In this document: positions 1-8,266 of the stretch, piece after piece
Layout of the letters: each line of letters opens with the position of its first letter
Numbering within the stretch: position 1 is the first letter of the stretch
Assembly: GCA_945638575.1 (NCBI GenBank)
Contig: CALZDP010000011.1
Coordinates: 1-44,622 of the forward strand
Direction of reading: 5' to 3'
Length of the DNA stretch: 44,622 nt
Source of the DNA: an uncultured Clostridia bacterium
GTDB taxonomy: Bacteria; Bacillota; Clostridia; Christensenellales; Borkfalkiaceae
Translations under genes and position numbers: made by a program
The notes under the pieces: model-generated
What the model was told of the DNA's origin: nothing
The model's database searches: none
What the model saw: only the letters and a program-made list of their open reading frames with translations

Positions 1-1
1 C

Positions 2-76
2 CCACCCGCCCTCAAACTGACAATGGGTAAAAAAGGTATAAAAAACTTAATAAGGGCAATATTAAAAGCATGCTAA
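2..76 (+). CDS. C-terminal fragment of an unknown gene cut by the window edge
   Basis: An open frame runs in from the left edge and stops at 74-76, giving about 24 residues ending in a basic stretch (MGKKGIKNLIRAILKAC). It overlaps the start of the following small frame in an ATGC/TGCTAA arrangement, which resembles translational coupling. Too little is present to recognise a family. It may simply be the tail of an upstream gene or not coding at all. Confidence 0.25.
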   Translation, partial: PPALKLTMGKKGIKNLIRAILKAC

Positions 77-192
77 ACCAAAAACAAATTGAAGAACTTT
101 TAAAAAATGCTAACCCAAAAGACGCTTGCCGCCTAACCAAAAAACTGGTAAAAATTCAATCAAACGATAATTTGGAAAACGCAGACAGTTAA
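70..192 (+). CDS. Possible 40-residue protein, unknown
   Basis: A short frame of 40 codons starts at the ATG at 70, inside the end of the preceding frame, and stops at 190-192. The product is charged and probably helical (it contains QIEELLKNANPKDACRLTKK). AAGGG lies about 13 bases upstream, a weak and distant ribosome binding site. A long imperfect inverted repeat begins over its stop codon, as expected at the end of a transcription unit. No family is recognised; it could be a real microprotein or the remnant of a longer gene. Confidence 0.3.
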   Translation: MLNQKQIEELLKNANPKDACRLTKKLVKIQSNDNLENADS

Positions 193-222
193 AAAGGTTA
201 TTTTGCCCTTTAAACTATCTGC
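181..222 (+). terminator. Imperfect inverted repeat over the stop of the small frame
   Basis: The arm at 181-197 pairs with the arm at 206-222 with about three mismatches and an 8-base loop. No clear T-tract follows, so this may be a weak terminator or an mRNA 3'-end stabiliser. Confidence 0.35.
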
Positions 223-320
223 GCCCACATAACTATTTATTATAACAAACCTATCATTCTAACCGCCCCTAAACTAAGAACGGCAAAAAATATAAAATAA
301 ATACTCAACAACCTTATTCA

Positions 321-346
321 ATTCTTAATTCTTAATTCTTAATTCT
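321..346. repeat. Short tandem repeat ATTCTTA, about 3.5 units
   Basis: The 8-base unit AATTCTTA is repeated head to tail between 321 and 346, directly beside the hairpin that ends the minus-strand radical SAM gene. It looks like simple-sequence expansion; no function is apparent. Confidence 0.6.
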
Positions 347-354
347 AAATTGAA

Positions 355-372
355 GGTCGCCTTCAGGCGACC
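355..372 (-). terminator. Hairpin just after the radical SAM gene
   Basis: A perfect 7-bp stem (GGTCGCC and GGCGACC, loop TTCA) lies two bases beyond the minus-strand stop codon. On the minus strand it is followed by TTCAATTT, a weak U-rich tail. It is the likely transcription end of the gene at 374-1231. Confidence 0.6.
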
Positions 373-373
373 G

Positions 374-1231
374 TTAAAAGTCCCATTTCGGTATAAAACT
401 TGTATCGCAGGAATCTTCATCTTGCAAAAACAAGTTTTCAAAGCCCAAAGACAGGGCGTAATCGGTAACGGTTTTATATTCGCGCTTAGTAATTTTACGC
501 TTTAATTCCGGCGTATCGTCAAGGAAGCCGAAAGGTGTATACTGCGCCATAATCGACAAATAGTTATTGCCCAAAATATCCTTTAAAAAGTGTAAAATCT
601 TTACGCTTTCGTCCACATTTTGCGGAAGCACCAAATGCCTTACAATTACCCCTTTTTTCATAAGCCCGTCCTCGATAACAGGCTTTTTGCTTGCAAGCAT
701 AAATTTTACCGCTTTTTCCGCTACTTCAAAATAATTTGCCTTTTTAGCGTATCTAAACGACCTATTAGGCGAAAAGTATTTCAAATCGGTTAAATAGACG
801 TCTATATACGGATCCGCCTTTTTTAAGGTTTCTAAAGTCTCATAGCCGTGTGTGTTCCACACAATCGGTATATTGGGGCGGTAAATTTCAAGCGCATTAA
901 TAATTTGTTCGGTATAATGGGTGGGATTAACCAAATTTATATTATGTGCGCCGTCATTTTCCAACTGTTTAAAAATTTCCGCTAATTGGTTAACGGTAAA
1001 TTCTTTGCCTCTTGCCTCGTGGGACAGTTCGTAATTTTGACAAAAGGTACATTTTAAACTGCACCCCGAAAAAAACACGCAGCCGGACCCATTACATCCG
1101 GAAATCATAGGTTCTTCATAAGGGTGAAGATAGTATTTTGCTATTTTAACCTTGTTTTTGACGCCGCATCCGCCGATATTCAAATCTCTGTCGATATTAC
1201 AGCGGTTGGGACATTGATTACAGTACGACAT
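374..1231 (-). CDS. Radical SAM protein, PflX / pyruvate formate-lyase-activase-like
   Basis: A 285-residue radical SAM enzyme. The cluster-binding motif CSLKCTFC (Cys57, Cys61, Cys64) is intact and would hold the 4Fe-4S cluster that cleaves S-adenosylmethionine. Four more cysteines at residues 4, 7, 11 and 22 form an N-terminal pattern typical of the PflX-like family (COG1313). Members resemble pyruvate formate-lyase activase, but their substrates are generally unknown, so no substrate is assigned. The gene is divergent from metK, the SAM synthetase, across a 135-base spacer; this is a functional echo but not proof of co-regulation. The start is the ATG complement at 1229-1231. Family assignment is solid, specific function is not. 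Confidence 0.85.
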   Translation of the reverse strand: MSYCNQCPNRCNIDRDLNIGGCGVKNKVKIAKYYLHPYEEPMISGCNGSGCVFFSGCSLKCTFCQNYELSHEARGKEFTVNQLAEIFKQLENDGAHNINLVNPTHYTEQIINALEIYRPNIPIVWNTHGYETLETLKKADPYIDVYLTDLKYFSPNRSFRYAKKANYFEVAEKAVKFMLASKKPVIEDGLMKKGVIVRHLVLPQNVDESVKILHFLKDILGNNYLSIMAQYTPFGFLDDTPELKRKITKREYKTVTDYALSLGFENLFLQDEDSCDTSFIPKWDF

Positions 1232-1274
1232 AAGTAAATGTTAGCACTTTAATCAAACTTTGACAACTAAATAA

Positions 1275-1303
1275 TTGACAATTTTCCTTTCATGCCGTAC
1301 AAT
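1275..1303 (+). promoter_or_regulatory. SigA promoter of metK
   Basis: TTGACA at 1275-1280, a 17-base spacer and TACAAT at 1298-1303 give a near-consensus vegetative promoter. The leader of about 55 bases holds a small hairpin (CGCTGA, loop AAT, TCAGCG at 1320-1334). It is too short and lacks the core of a SAM-I riboswitch, so metK does not appear to be riboswitch-controlled. Confidence 0.75.
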
Positions 1304-1366
1304 GATATAATAAATGCGACGCTGAAATTCAGCGGTTTTACACGGCGTAAAGCCAAAAGGTGAAAA

Positions 1367-2536
1367 ATGATTAAATATTATACTTCAGAAAGCGTTACCG
1401 AAGGTCATCCCGATAAGGTATGCGATATAATTTCCGATTCTATTTTAGACGCTATTTTACAACAAGATCCCGACGCCAGGGTTGCTTGCGAATGTACAGC
1501 TTCCACGGGTATGGTTCTTATCATGGGTGAAATAACTACCGAATGTTACGTCGATATCCAAAAAATCGCCCGTGACGCTATTAGGGAAATCGGTTATACA
1601 CGCGCCAAATACGGTTTTGACGCCGACAACTGCGCTATTATTACCGGTATAAAAGAGCAAAGCAGCGATATCGCAATGGGCGTTAACAGTTCGCAGGAAT
1701 ACAAAAAAAGCGGAGACAGGTACGATTTAATCGGCGCAGGGGATCAAGGTATGATGTTCGGATACGCCACCGACGAAACCGAAGAATTTATGCCCTTAGC
1801 CTTAGTCCTTGCCCACAAACTTTCCAAACGCCTTGCCGACGTAAGAAAACAGGGCATTTTGCCCTACCTTCGTCCGGACGGAAAAAGTCAGGTTACCGTT
1901 TGCTATGACGACGATAAACTTATCGGCGTTGACGCCGTAGTCGTTTCCGCTCAGCACGCCGAAACGGTTACTTTAGAAGAACTTCAAAAGGATATTTTAG
2001 ATCAAGTAATTTTAAAAGTTATCCCCGAAAGTTTGCTTTCAAAAAACACCAAGTATTACATAAACCCCACCGGCCGTTTTGAAATCGGCGGTCCCAAAGG
2101 CGACTGCGGATTAACGGGCAGAAAGATTATCGTCGACACTTACGGCGGTTTTTGCCCCCACGGCGGAGGCGCGTTTTCAGGTAAAGACCCCACTAAGGTT
2201 GACAGAAGCGCCGCTTACATGGCAAGATACTGCGCCAAAAACCTTGTTGCAGCAGGTCTTTGCAAAAAGTGCCGCATAGCCCTTTCTTACGCTATCGGCG
2301 TTGCAACTCCTTTGCAAGTAACGGTTGAAACTTTCGGTACCGGCAAACTTTCCGACGAAAAGTTGTGTGAAGTTGTAACTAAAGAATTCGACTTCCGCCC
2401 CTTAGCAATTATCGAAAAGTTAGACCTTAAAAAACCCGTCTACAAAAAAACCGCCTCTTACGGGCATTTCGGAAGACCTGAATTTTCTTGGGAAAAGTTG
2501 GATAAGGTCGAAGATTTAAAAAAATATTTAAAATAA
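1367..2536 (+). CDS. metK: S-adenosylmethionine synthetase
   Basis: A 389-residue methionine adenosyltransferase that makes SAM from methionine and ATP in the cytoplasm. Visible signatures are EGHPDK near residue 12, the methionine/ATP-binding GAGDQGMM at 123-130 and the P-loop-like GGGAFSGKD at 266-274. Length is normal for bacterial MetK. AAAAGGTG lies a few bases upstream of the ATG. The gene is monocistronic: it has its own promoter, and a terminator at 2605-2648 separates it from the convergent small gene. One copy of the dispersed CTATAG motif starts nine bases after the stop codon. Confidence 0.97.
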   Translation: MIKYYTSESVTEGHPDKVCDIISDSILDAILQQDPDARVACECTASTGMVLIMGEITTECYVDIQKIARDAIREIGYTRAKYGFDADNCAIITGIKEQSSDIAMGVNSSQEYKKSGDRYDLIGAGDQGMMFGYATDETEEFMPLALVLAHKLSKRLADVRKQGILPYLRPDGKSQVTVCYDDDKLIGVDAVVVSAQHAETVTLEELQKDILDQVILKVIPESLLSKNTKYYINPTGRFEIGGPKGDCGLTGRKIIVDTYGGFCPHGGGAFSGKDPTKVDRSAAYMARYCAKNLVAAGLCKKCRIALSYAIGVATPLQVTVETFGTGKLSDEKLCEVVTKEFDFRPLAIIEKLDLKKPVYKKTASYGHFGRPEFSWEKLDKVEDLKKYLK

Positions 2537-2544
2537 GATTTTAC

Positions 2545-2570
2545 AAAAGTCCGCCTATAGGTCGGTTATC
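2545..2570 (+). repeat. Dispersed CTATAG-centred motif, copy 1
   Basis: AAAAGTC, one base, then GCCTATAGGTCGG and TTATC. It sits nine bases after the metK stop codon. See the finding on this motif family. Confidence 0.75.
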
Positions 2571-2604
2571 TGCATATTTTAGATAAAAATTCCCACAAAA
2601 GAGT

Positions 2605-2648
2605 AAAGCACACCGCTAAAAAGTCAGGGTATGCTTTGCTTTTTTTTA
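2605..2648. terminator. Terminator between convergent metK and ytxH-like genes
   Basis: AAAGCA at 2605-2610 pairs with TGCTTT at 2632-2637, and the stem extends past one mismatch. A run of T follows on the plus strand at 2640-2647, so it terminates metK. It lies at the very end of the minus-strand gene. Confidence 0.7.
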
Positions 2649-2849
2649 TTCTTCTGTTTCTTTGGCGGATTTTTTAACGTCGTTTTTGGAATTGTTTATC
2701 TTTTTTTCAACTTCTTCTTTAACTTCGTTAACTTTCTTTTCCGCCGCTTTGGTGGTTTCTTTCGCTAAGCGACTTATTTTTTCCGAACTCGTTACGATTA
2801 AAACCCCCATCATAGTTCCCAGTGCAAGACCGAAACAAAATTCTTTCAT
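2646..2849 (-). CDS. Small YtxH-like membrane protein with charged coiled-coil tail
   Basis: A 67-residue protein. Residues 1-21 are a hydrophobic, glycine-containing segment likely to span the membrane. The rest is a lysine/glutamate-rich helix (KKVNEVKEEVEKK) with coiled-coil character. This layout matches the YtxH-like family of stress-associated small membrane proteins in Firmicutes; the biochemical role is unknown. AGGAGG on the minus strand, just upstream of the start at 2849, decides in favour of this strand over the overlapping plus-strand frame. Confidence 0.7.
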   Translation of the reverse strand: MKEFCFGLALGTMMGVLIVTSSEKISRLAKETTKAAEKKVNEVKEEVEKKINNSKNDVKKSAKETEE

Positions 2850-3056
2850 AAATTCCTCCTAAGGCTACCGGCCTTACTAAAATTTTGAGCAAAAAAGCGG
2901 AATTTATGCGCCTTTTGCATAATTAGGTACAATTTTGTCGAACTACGCCGAAATTTTAATTTTATCTCGTGGTAAAAAAATTTGGAAAATTTTTGCAAAT
3001 CTCAAACGTTAGGGGCGCACAGATACTATATTTTTTAGTTGACCTTATTAAAATGC

Positions 3057-3085
3057 TTGAATTTGAAGTGCGATTTTGTTATAAT
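3057..3085 (+). promoter_or_regulatory. Promoter of ruvX-yrzB
   Basis: TTGAAT at 3057-3062, a 17-base spacer and TATAAT at 3080-3085, about 35 bases before the ruvX start. Confidence 0.6.
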
Positions 3086-3120
3086 TTATTGTAATAAACT
3101 TCTGTTTTTAAGGCTTAACA

Positions 3121-3534
3121 ATGAAGATTATCTGTTTCGACATAGGGGACAAGCGTATTGGCGTAGCAACATCCGACCCTTTTATGACAATGGCGCTTCC
3201 GCAAAAGACCTACTGGCGTAAAAACTTCAAAAAGGATATCGCCGCTTTGGTTGAACTCGCTAAATCGGTGGGGGCAACCCGTATCGTTTGCGGTTTGCCC
3301 GTAAACTTTGACGGCTCTCCCTCTTCGCAGACAGCCATTACCCAAACCTTTATTACCGCCTTAAAAGAAGCGACGGATATCGAAGTCGTAACAAACGATG
3401 AAAGATTTACCACAAAACTTGCGACGCGTGATCTTATAGCCGGTAATGTTCGGCGTGAAGATCGCAAAAATTACGTTGACAGTATTGCGGCGTCGTACAT
3501 TCTTGAAGACTACATAAATAAACTAAACAGTTAG
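3121..3534 (+). CDS. ruvX: RuvX / YqgF pre-16S rRNA nuclease
   Basis: A 137-residue RNase H-fold protein. In E. coli and Bacillus, YqgF is needed for 5'-end maturation of 16S rRNA and is also listed as a putative Holliday junction resolvase. The first catalytic strand FDIGDKRIGVATSD is at residues 5-18, NDERFTT lies near residue 99, and the final acidic motif is NYVDSIAASYIL. Length is normal. The yrzB-like gene follows after 11 bases, the same pairing as yrrK-yrzB in Bacillus, so they are probably one transcript from the promoter at 3057. Confidence 0.93.
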   Translation: MKIICFDIGDKRIGVATSDPFMTMALPQKTYWRKNFKKDIAALVELAKSVGATRIVCGLPVNFDGSPSSQTAITQTFITALKEATDIEVVTNDERFTTKLATRDLIAGNVRREDRKNYVDSIAASYILEDYINKLNS

Positions 3535-3545
3535 GAGATTTAACC

Positions 3546-3911
3546 ATGACAGACGAAAAAAACATTGACACCAACGAAACCTTAGACCCTGTCGAAGAAG
3601 GCGAACTTGTAGAATTTTCCGATGAAAACGGAAAGATTATGAAGTTTTATCATATCGATACCATCGAATACGAAAACAGATTTTTCGCATTCTTCCTTCC
3701 TGCCGAAGAAATCGAAGGTATCGCTCAAGACGAAGTTATTATTTACGAAGTAGCAGGCAACCCCGGTGAAGAAGAACTTATCCCCGTTGAAGACGATAAT
3801 CTTTTAGACGCCGTTTATGAAGAATTCTGCAAAATAATGGACGAAGAAGACGATTGCGATTGTGACGATGACTGCTGTTCTTGTCATCACGACTGCCATC
3901 ACGAAGACTAA
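3546..3911 (+). CDS. yrzB: YrzB family (DUF1292) protein with Cys/His-rich tail
   Basis: A 121-residue acidic protein. Residues about 15-95 match the DUF1292/YrzB family (ENGKIMKFYHIDTIEYENRF), whose function is unknown. The last 20 or so residues are an unusual run of Asp, Cys and His (DDCDCDDDCCSCHHDCHH) that could bind metal ions. GGAGAT precedes the ATG. It forms an operon with ruvX. The tail is not part of the core family; it may act in metal storage or sensing, but that is inference only. Confidence 0.85.
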   Translation: MTDEKNIDTNETLDPVEEGELVEFSDENGKIMKFYHIDTIEYENRFFAFFLPAEEIEGIAQDEVIIYEVAGNPGEEELIPVEDDNLLDAVYEEFCKIMDEEDDCDCDDDCCSCHHDCHHED

Positions 3912-3972
3912 TTTTGAAAAAGCACGTCGTTTTAGGCGGCTTAACGCTTTTTGATTTTTATTAAAAAAGGTC

Positions 3973-4000
3973 GTTAACAGGCTTATAGGCGTGTTTTTTT
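3973..4000 (+). repeat. Possible degenerate copy of the CTATAG motif
   Basis: GTTAACAGGCTTATAGGCGT followed by seven T resembles the copy at 25738-25765 and likewise lies between a stop codon and a T-tract. It differs at the central bases (TTATAG rather than CTATAG), so membership is uncertain. Confidence 0.35.
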
Positions 4001-4028
4001 AACAATAATTCACACATAAGGAGACATT

Positions 4029-4403
4029 ATGGAACAAAAATTTTTGTACTGTAAACATTGCGGTAAAATCGTTGCTGTTGTAAACGAAACCGGCGTACCC
4101 GTAAAATGTTGCGGTGAAACCATGCAGGTGCTTACCCCGAACACGGTTGAGGCAAGTAACGAAAAACATCTTCCCGTATACGAAAGGGAAGGAAACTTAC
4201 TTACCGTTAAAGTAGGTTCTGTCGCTCACCCCATGGAAGAAAAACATTACATACAGTGGGTTTCCCTACAAACCGCACAGGGTAATCAACGTAAAGTTTT
4301 AACCCCCGACGCCGCGCCGGAAGTTAAATTTTTAATCGCCGATGACGATGAAGTTCAAGCCGTTTACGCATATTGCAATCTTCACGGTCTTTGGAAGTCC
4401 TGA
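4029..4403 (+). CDS. dfx: Desulfoferrodoxin (superoxide reductase)
   Basis: A 124-residue two-domain class I superoxide reductase of anaerobes; it reduces superoxide to hydrogen peroxide without releasing oxygen. The N-terminal desulforedoxin domain has its four iron ligands, Cys8, Cys11 and the Cys27-Cys28 pair. The neelaredoxin domain carries the His4-Cys active site (His47 in EKHLP, His67 and His73 in AHPMEEKHY, Cys116 and His119 in CNLHGLW). The glutamate and lysine of EKHLP, which help catalysis in the family, are present. AAGGAG precedes the ATG. The enzyme supports an anaerobic lifestyle with transient oxygen exposure. Confidence 0.96.
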   Translation: MEQKFLYCKHCGKIVAVVNETGVPVKCCGETMQVLTPNTVEASNEKHLPVYEREGNLLTVKVGSVAHPMEEKHYIQWVSLQTAQGNQRKVLTPDAAPEVKFLIADDDEVQAVYAYCNLHGLWKS

Positions 4404-4415
4404 TAGAGAAAAGTA

Positions 4416-4455
4416 ATAGTTAGGTTTATATAAGCCGATAGTTAAGTTTATATAA
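4416..4455. repeat. Two 18-base direct repeats spaced 22 bases
   Basis: ATAGTTAGGTTTATATAA at 4416-4433 and ATAGTTAAGTTTATATAA at 4438-4455 differ at one base and start 22 bases apart, two helical turns. They lie upstream of the glycosyltransferase gene and could be an operator for a dimeric regulator. Confidence 0.55.
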
Positions 4456-4524
4456 ATTAATCTTACCGCACGATACGTCGACGCACGTTTATTTTGTTGT
4501 GCACTGGGATATAATGGAGAGAAA

Positions 4525-5856
4525 ATGCAAATTATTATCGATTTAATCACATCGGGTACAGTGCCTGTCGGCACCGATATCCATAATGTAATTTATTGGA
4601 CTTCCAATATATTAAGTTTAACATTCTTCTTCATGTACCTGCATCAATTCTTTTATATGATAATAGGTACGGTTCACCATAAAAAGCCTAAAAAAGGTGA
4701 GGCGAAGCCTCATAAGTTAGGTATAGTAATATCCGCCAGAAACGAAGAAAAGGTTATCGGTAATTTGGTCGAAAGTATCCAAAAAAACGATTACCCGAAA
4801 GATTTATACAATATTTTCGTCATAGCGGACAACTGTACCGACAAAACTGCCGAAATCTGCAGAAACATGGGTTGCAAGGTCTTTGAACGCAACGATACCG
4901 AGCATATCGGTAAAGGCTACGCGCTGAACTATTTGTTTACCAAACTGCACACCGAAGAAGAATACAAGGACATAGTTCCCGAAGCATACATCGTGCTTGA
5001 CGCCGATAACGTGGTAAAGCCCAATTATATTACGGAAATCAACAAGGTTTACGACCAAGGTTACGAAATCGTTACAAGTTATCGTAATTCCAAAAACTAC
5101 AGCAAAAACTGGATAACTTCCGGTTACGGCTTATGGTTTTTACACGAAGCGCGCCACCTAAACAACGCGCGAATGATGCTTAAAACTTCCTGTTCTATTT
5201 CCGGTACCGGTTTTTTGATTTCAACAAACGTGCTGAAAGGTTACGATAACTGGAACTTCTTTACAATGACCGAAGATATCGAATGTGCAACCGATTATAT
5301 AACCACCGGCAGAAAGGTGGGCTACGCTTCCACGGCGGAGTTCTATGACGAACAGCCCGAAACTTTCAAACAGTCATATACCCAGCGTGAAAGATGGGCA
5401 AAAGGTTATTATCAAGTTTTATATAAGTATTTTGGAAAACTTGTAAAAGGCTTTTTTAAAAACTTCGCTTGTTGGGATATTTTTACCACACTTTTTCCGG
5501 CGCTATTTTTGACAGTTGCATCGGCAATATTCTATCCCGTAATCGCCATTGTAGCGACGGCTATGGGGGATTATAATTCCGTTATGTTTGCCCTGCAAAA
5601 CCTCGGTATGACCGCTTTAATGTTCTATCCCATTATGTTTTTAATCGGATTATTGGTAACGATTACCGAATGGAAAAAGATAAACTGCAGTACGGTAAAA
5701 AAGATACTTTATTTATTTACCTTCCCGCTGTTTATGTACACTTATATTCCCATATCAATCGGCGCAATCATACGCTACAAAAAAATTGTTTGGAAGCCTA
5801 TCTTGCATCAAGCCGATCTTAAAATCGAAGATATGGAACAAGACGTTCAGTCTTAA
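4525..5856 (+). CDS. Membrane-bound family 2 glycosyltransferase (cellulose-synthase-like)
   Basis: A 443-residue GT2 enzyme that would transfer sugar from a nucleotide donor on the cytoplasmic face and probably extrude a polymer. Motifs in order: ISARNEE at about 69-75, the donor-site ADN at 101-103, metal-binding DAD at 159-161, catalytic TED at 249-251 and QRERW (QxxRW) at 287-291, the signature of processive synthases. One hydrophobic segment lies at about 25-50 and three to four more at 315-425. No polymer-secretion or epimerase partner is adjacent, so the product (poly-GlcNAc-like, cellulose-like or glycolipid) cannot be told. GGAGAG precedes the ATG. A strong terminator follows. Confidence 0.88.
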   Translation: MQIIIDLITSGTVPVGTDIHNVIYWTSNILSLTFFFMYLHQFFYMIIGTVHHKKPKKGEAKPHKLGIVISARNEEKVIGNLVESIQKNDYPKDLYNIFVIADNCTDKTAEICRNMGCKVFERNDTEHIGKGYALNYLFTKLHTEEEYKDIVPEAYIVLDADNVVKPNYITEINKVYDQGYEIVTSYRNSKNYSKNWITSGYGLWFLHEARHLNNARMMLKTSCSISGTGFLISTNVLKGYDNWNFFTMTEDIECATDYITTGRKVGYASTAEFYDEQPETFKQSYTQRERWAKGYYQVLYKYFGKLVKGFFKNFACWDIFTTLFPALFLTVASAIFYPVIAIVATAMGDYNSVMFALQNLGMTALMFYPIMFLIGLLVTITEWKKINCSTVKKILYLFTFPLFMYTYIPISIGAIIRYKKIVWKPILHQADLKIEDMEQDVQS

Positions 5857-5872
5857 CCGTTTGATAAACTTA

Positions 5873-5907
5873 AAAAATCCTTTCCGAATCTCGGAAAGGA
5901 TTTTTTT
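5873..5907. terminator. Strong bidirectional terminator
   Basis: A near-perfect 15-bp stem (arms 5873-5887 and 5891-5905, loop ATC) with A-rich and T-rich flanks. It can end both the glycosyltransferase transcript and, on the minus strand, the ydbS-ydbT operon. Confidence 0.85.
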
Positions 5908-5932
5908 AAAAGTCAGCCTATAGGTTGATTAT
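5908..5932 (+). repeat. Dispersed CTATAG-centred motif, copy 2
   Basis: AAAAGTC, A, GCCTATAGGTTGA, TTAT. It is wedged between the terminator stem and the stop codon of the minus-strand ydbT gene. It has two changes from the consensus right half. Confidence 0.7.
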
Positions 5933-5945
5933 TGCAGTATTTTGC

Positions 5946-7472
5946 CTATTTGTTAAGTTGGTTGTACAGCATTGATTCGGTATCGCCGTTAAGGTATTTT
6001 ACCGTTACAACGTTAGATAAAGTATTTGTGTAAAAATGAATCAAATAACTGTATGCGCCAAGTTTTTTGTGTAACGGAGTGGTAAACTTATCCAAAGCAA
6101 TAAAGTTATCGCTCAAAATTACATGGCATTTTTTCGTAAATCCACCGCTATATACCGTTATTTTACCATTATCTACCGCAAGTCCGCCGTTTTGTTTTTC
6201 CAAAAGGGAAACTATAAAGATCAGTAAGGTCAATAGCAAGGCAACGCCGAAACAAAGTGCAAAATATATTCCGAAAAACCCGTTTGTAAGGTTAATCGCG
6301 CCGAGTTTTTGCAAAGTCAGTAGCACTCCCCCGACGACGGTTGATATAACTAAGACGGTTATAGGTAAAATGGTTTTCAAAATCAAAAAGGGAGCAAGTT
6401 TTTTAGGTTTTATGGCAGGGGCGCTTGGCAAATAGTCGGGTAAAATCTGTTGTAATTTTTGGTTTACGTCCTTCAATTTGCATAGGGGAATAAGCACGCC
6501 CGAAGCATTATTGCCGGAATTCTGTTCGCTGTCTTTGCCGTAAGTAAGCCCAACGACTTCCAAATTAACCGAACAAAAACCAAACAGCCTTTGTATAAGA
6601 TTTTGCTTTATAATAACGCTTTTGATACGCTTTAAAGAGAATGTGTCCGTGTTTCTCGATAGCAGCCCGTAACTTATCGTTATACCGTTTTCGTTTTTGT
6701 AAAGTTTAAACTTAAAATACCTTAAATGTGCCCCTATAAGCCCGAAAACAAAGATAATCAAGGTGATTGCAAGTATAATAAGCAATATAGGAACAAAGAT
6801 TTTCAGCGATCCTAAAGCGCTTGCGTTAACGTTATTATAAATGTATTTTGCAACCGAAAACAATATCAATGCGCCAGCAAAAATAAAAAGCATTACAAGG
6901 CAAGCCAAAAAGGTTGTAAGCGCCGAATATATAACTTTTAACCGGGAGTTGAATTCGTAAAGGTTATTGCAAATTTTATCAATCGGTTTAGGCGTTTCAC
7001 GATGCACGCCGGACTGTTTTTCCTTTACGACTTCCAAAAGATTGTCAACCGCGTCCGATTTATCGACGATAAAAATTTCTGCGCTGTAACCGGTGTTTGC
7101 CGAACCGCTGTCAATTGTAAGTACGGCAATGTTAAAAAGCCGTTGCAAAATATTTTGTTTTTTGTTTATGGCGTGTATTTTACTGTATTCGAGTACCGAT
7201 AACTTCCTATATAGTACGCCGCGCCTGCATTTGATTTCCTTTTCGCCAACCTCGTAACCGGATAATTTGATATATAAAATGTCAAAAACGGCTTTTACAA
7301 GGTAAACGATTAAAAATACGATAATAAAGTTTTTTAAAAAATTTCCGTCAAAAATTGCGGATTCCCGTACGTTTTCCATAAAAGAAACCGCTAAAAAGAA
7401 AAGAAAGAACAAAATAACAAAAAAATCGCAAACGAGGCGGTAAAATAAATAGCCTTTAGCAAACTTCTTCAT
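5946..7472 (-). CDS. ydbT: YdbT-like membrane protein with bacterial PH domains
   Basis: A 508-residue integral membrane protein with an alternating arrangement of paired transmembrane segments (about 10-30, 40-65, 180-210, 220-250, 355-380, 390-420) and soluble bacterial PH domains (bPH_2, formerly DUF304). Each PH segment contains a strand like RRGVLYRKLSVLEYSKIHAI or YGLLSRNTDTFSLKRIKSV. Length and layout match Bacillus YdbT. It overlaps the upstream ydbS-like gene by 17 bases, so they are translated together. In Bacillus the pair is linked to envelope stress and bacteriocin resistance; here that remains inference. Confidence 0.85.
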   Translation of the reverse strand: MKKFAKGYLFYRLVCDFFVILFFLFFLAVSFMENVRESAIFDGNFLKNFIIVFLIVYLVKAVFDILYIKLSGYEVGEKEIKCRRGVLYRKLSVLEYSKIHAINKKQNILQRLFNIAVLTIDSGSANTGYSAEIFIVDKSDAVDNLLEVVKEKQSGVHRETPKPIDKICNNLYEFNSRLKVIYSALTTFLACLVMLFIFAGALILFSVAKYIYNNVNASALGSLKIFVPILLIILAITLIIFVFGLIGAHLRYFKFKLYKNENGITISYGLLSRNTDTFSLKRIKSVIIKQNLIQRLFGFCSVNLEVVGLTYGKDSEQNSGNNASGVLIPLCKLKDVNQKLQQILPDYLPSAPAIKPKKLAPFLILKTILPITVLVISTVVGGVLLTLQKLGAINLTNGFFGIYFALCFGVALLLTLLIFIVSLLEKQNGGLAVDNGKITVYSGGFTKKCHVILSDNFIALDKFTTPLHKKLGAYSYLIHFYTNTLSNVVTVKYLNGDTESMLYNQLNK

Positions 7473-7935
7473 GTTTTTCCTCGATACGGTTTTTCAGATA
7501 GGTTTCAAGTCTTTTGAGTATCTCTTTAGCCTCTTCTCCGTCTAAACAGGGCAGTAAAAAGTTGGACCCGGCAGTGGAAATTATAAGCCCTTTCAGCCCG
7601 AAAATCATCATTACGGGCCCTTCAATCAGGTGCAAATCCTGTATTTGCAATACGGGCACGCTGATGTAGTGGCGAAAAATCACACCGCGGTTTATGACGA
7701 TCCTTTCTTTATCGAAAGAGTAGGCAAAAAATTTATATTTTAAAAAGGGATAGAGTATGGCAAAAACGGCTATAATCGACGCCGCCGGCAAAATCCACCA
7801 AATAATCGATACAATTCCGTTGTTATAAAGTACGAAAGAAGCGATAATCGCTACCACAAACATTATTACGACCGCAATTAAGTTTTTTGCCAGCCAATAA
7901 GACCGCGCTTTTTTCGGCAATTTGTTCAATTCCAT
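7456..7935 (-). CDS. ydbS: YdbS-like PH-domain membrane protein
   Basis: A 159-residue protein. Two hydrophobic segments at about 17-40 and 43-66 are followed by a bacterial PH domain (FDKERIVINRGVIFRHYISV, then VLQIQDLHLIEGP), the same domain as in its neighbour. It is the first gene of the minus-strand ydbS-ydbT pair, with a 17-base overlap. The pairing of a short and a long PH-domain membrane protein is conserved in Firmicutes and suggests a heteromeric membrane complex. Confidence 0.85.
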   Translation of the reverse strand: MELNKLPKKARSYWLAKNLIAVVIMFVVAIIASFVLYNNGIVSIIWWILPAASIIAVFAILYPFLKYKFFAYSFDKERIVINRGVIFRHYISVPVLQIQDLHLIEGPVMMIFGLKGLIISTAGSNFLLPCLDGEEAKEILKRLETYLKNRIEEKHEEVC

Positions 7936-8173
7936 AAGTTTACCTATAATAATTTGTAATTAACGGTTAAATATTAACACTTACAGCCCTTTTAGTCAAG
8001 TGTAGTAGGGTTGACGCCCTTTTAAATCACTCAATTTTCATATTATGAAGATTTTATCATATACTTAGTTAGCCATACCGTTTGACTTTTTTGCATTTTT
8101 GCGTTTTTAAGGTAATATTTTGCTTCTTACGGGTAATTTTGTGCCAAATATTTAAAAAGTCGTGTAAAAACGC

Positions 8174-8202
8174 TTGCAACAATAATTGCAATATGGTAAA
8201 CT
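8174..8202 (+). promoter_or_regulatory. Possible rplS promoter
   Basis: TTGCAA at 8174-8179, a 17-base spacer and TAAACT at 8197-8202; four of six consensus bases in each box. It would give a leader of about 65 bases. Confidence 0.35.
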
Positions 8203-8218
8203 AATTTACGGCCCGGTG

Positions 8219-8266
8219 GTCCTCTTGTATTCAGGCAATGAACACTTGGTATTATGTTTAGGAGGT
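8219..8266 (+). promoter_or_regulatory. Candidate autoregulatory leader of rplS
   Basis: The untranslated leader holds a stem (8227-8233 with 8239-8245, one mismatch, loop GGCAA) and a CCTC at 8221-8224 that could mask the GAGG of the ribosome binding site. Firmicute rplS genes are known to carry an L19 leader element; identity with that element is not verified. Confidence 0.35.

Noticed and set aside
1304..1366. SAM riboswitch in the metK leader
   Set aside because: The leader is only about 55 bases and has just one small hairpin; no SAM-I or SAM-II core is visible.
4487..4515. Promoter with TATAAT directly before the glycosyltransferase
   Set aside because: The -35 is poor (TTTATT) and transcription from it would remove the good ribosome binding site; the TATAAT is probably coincidental.
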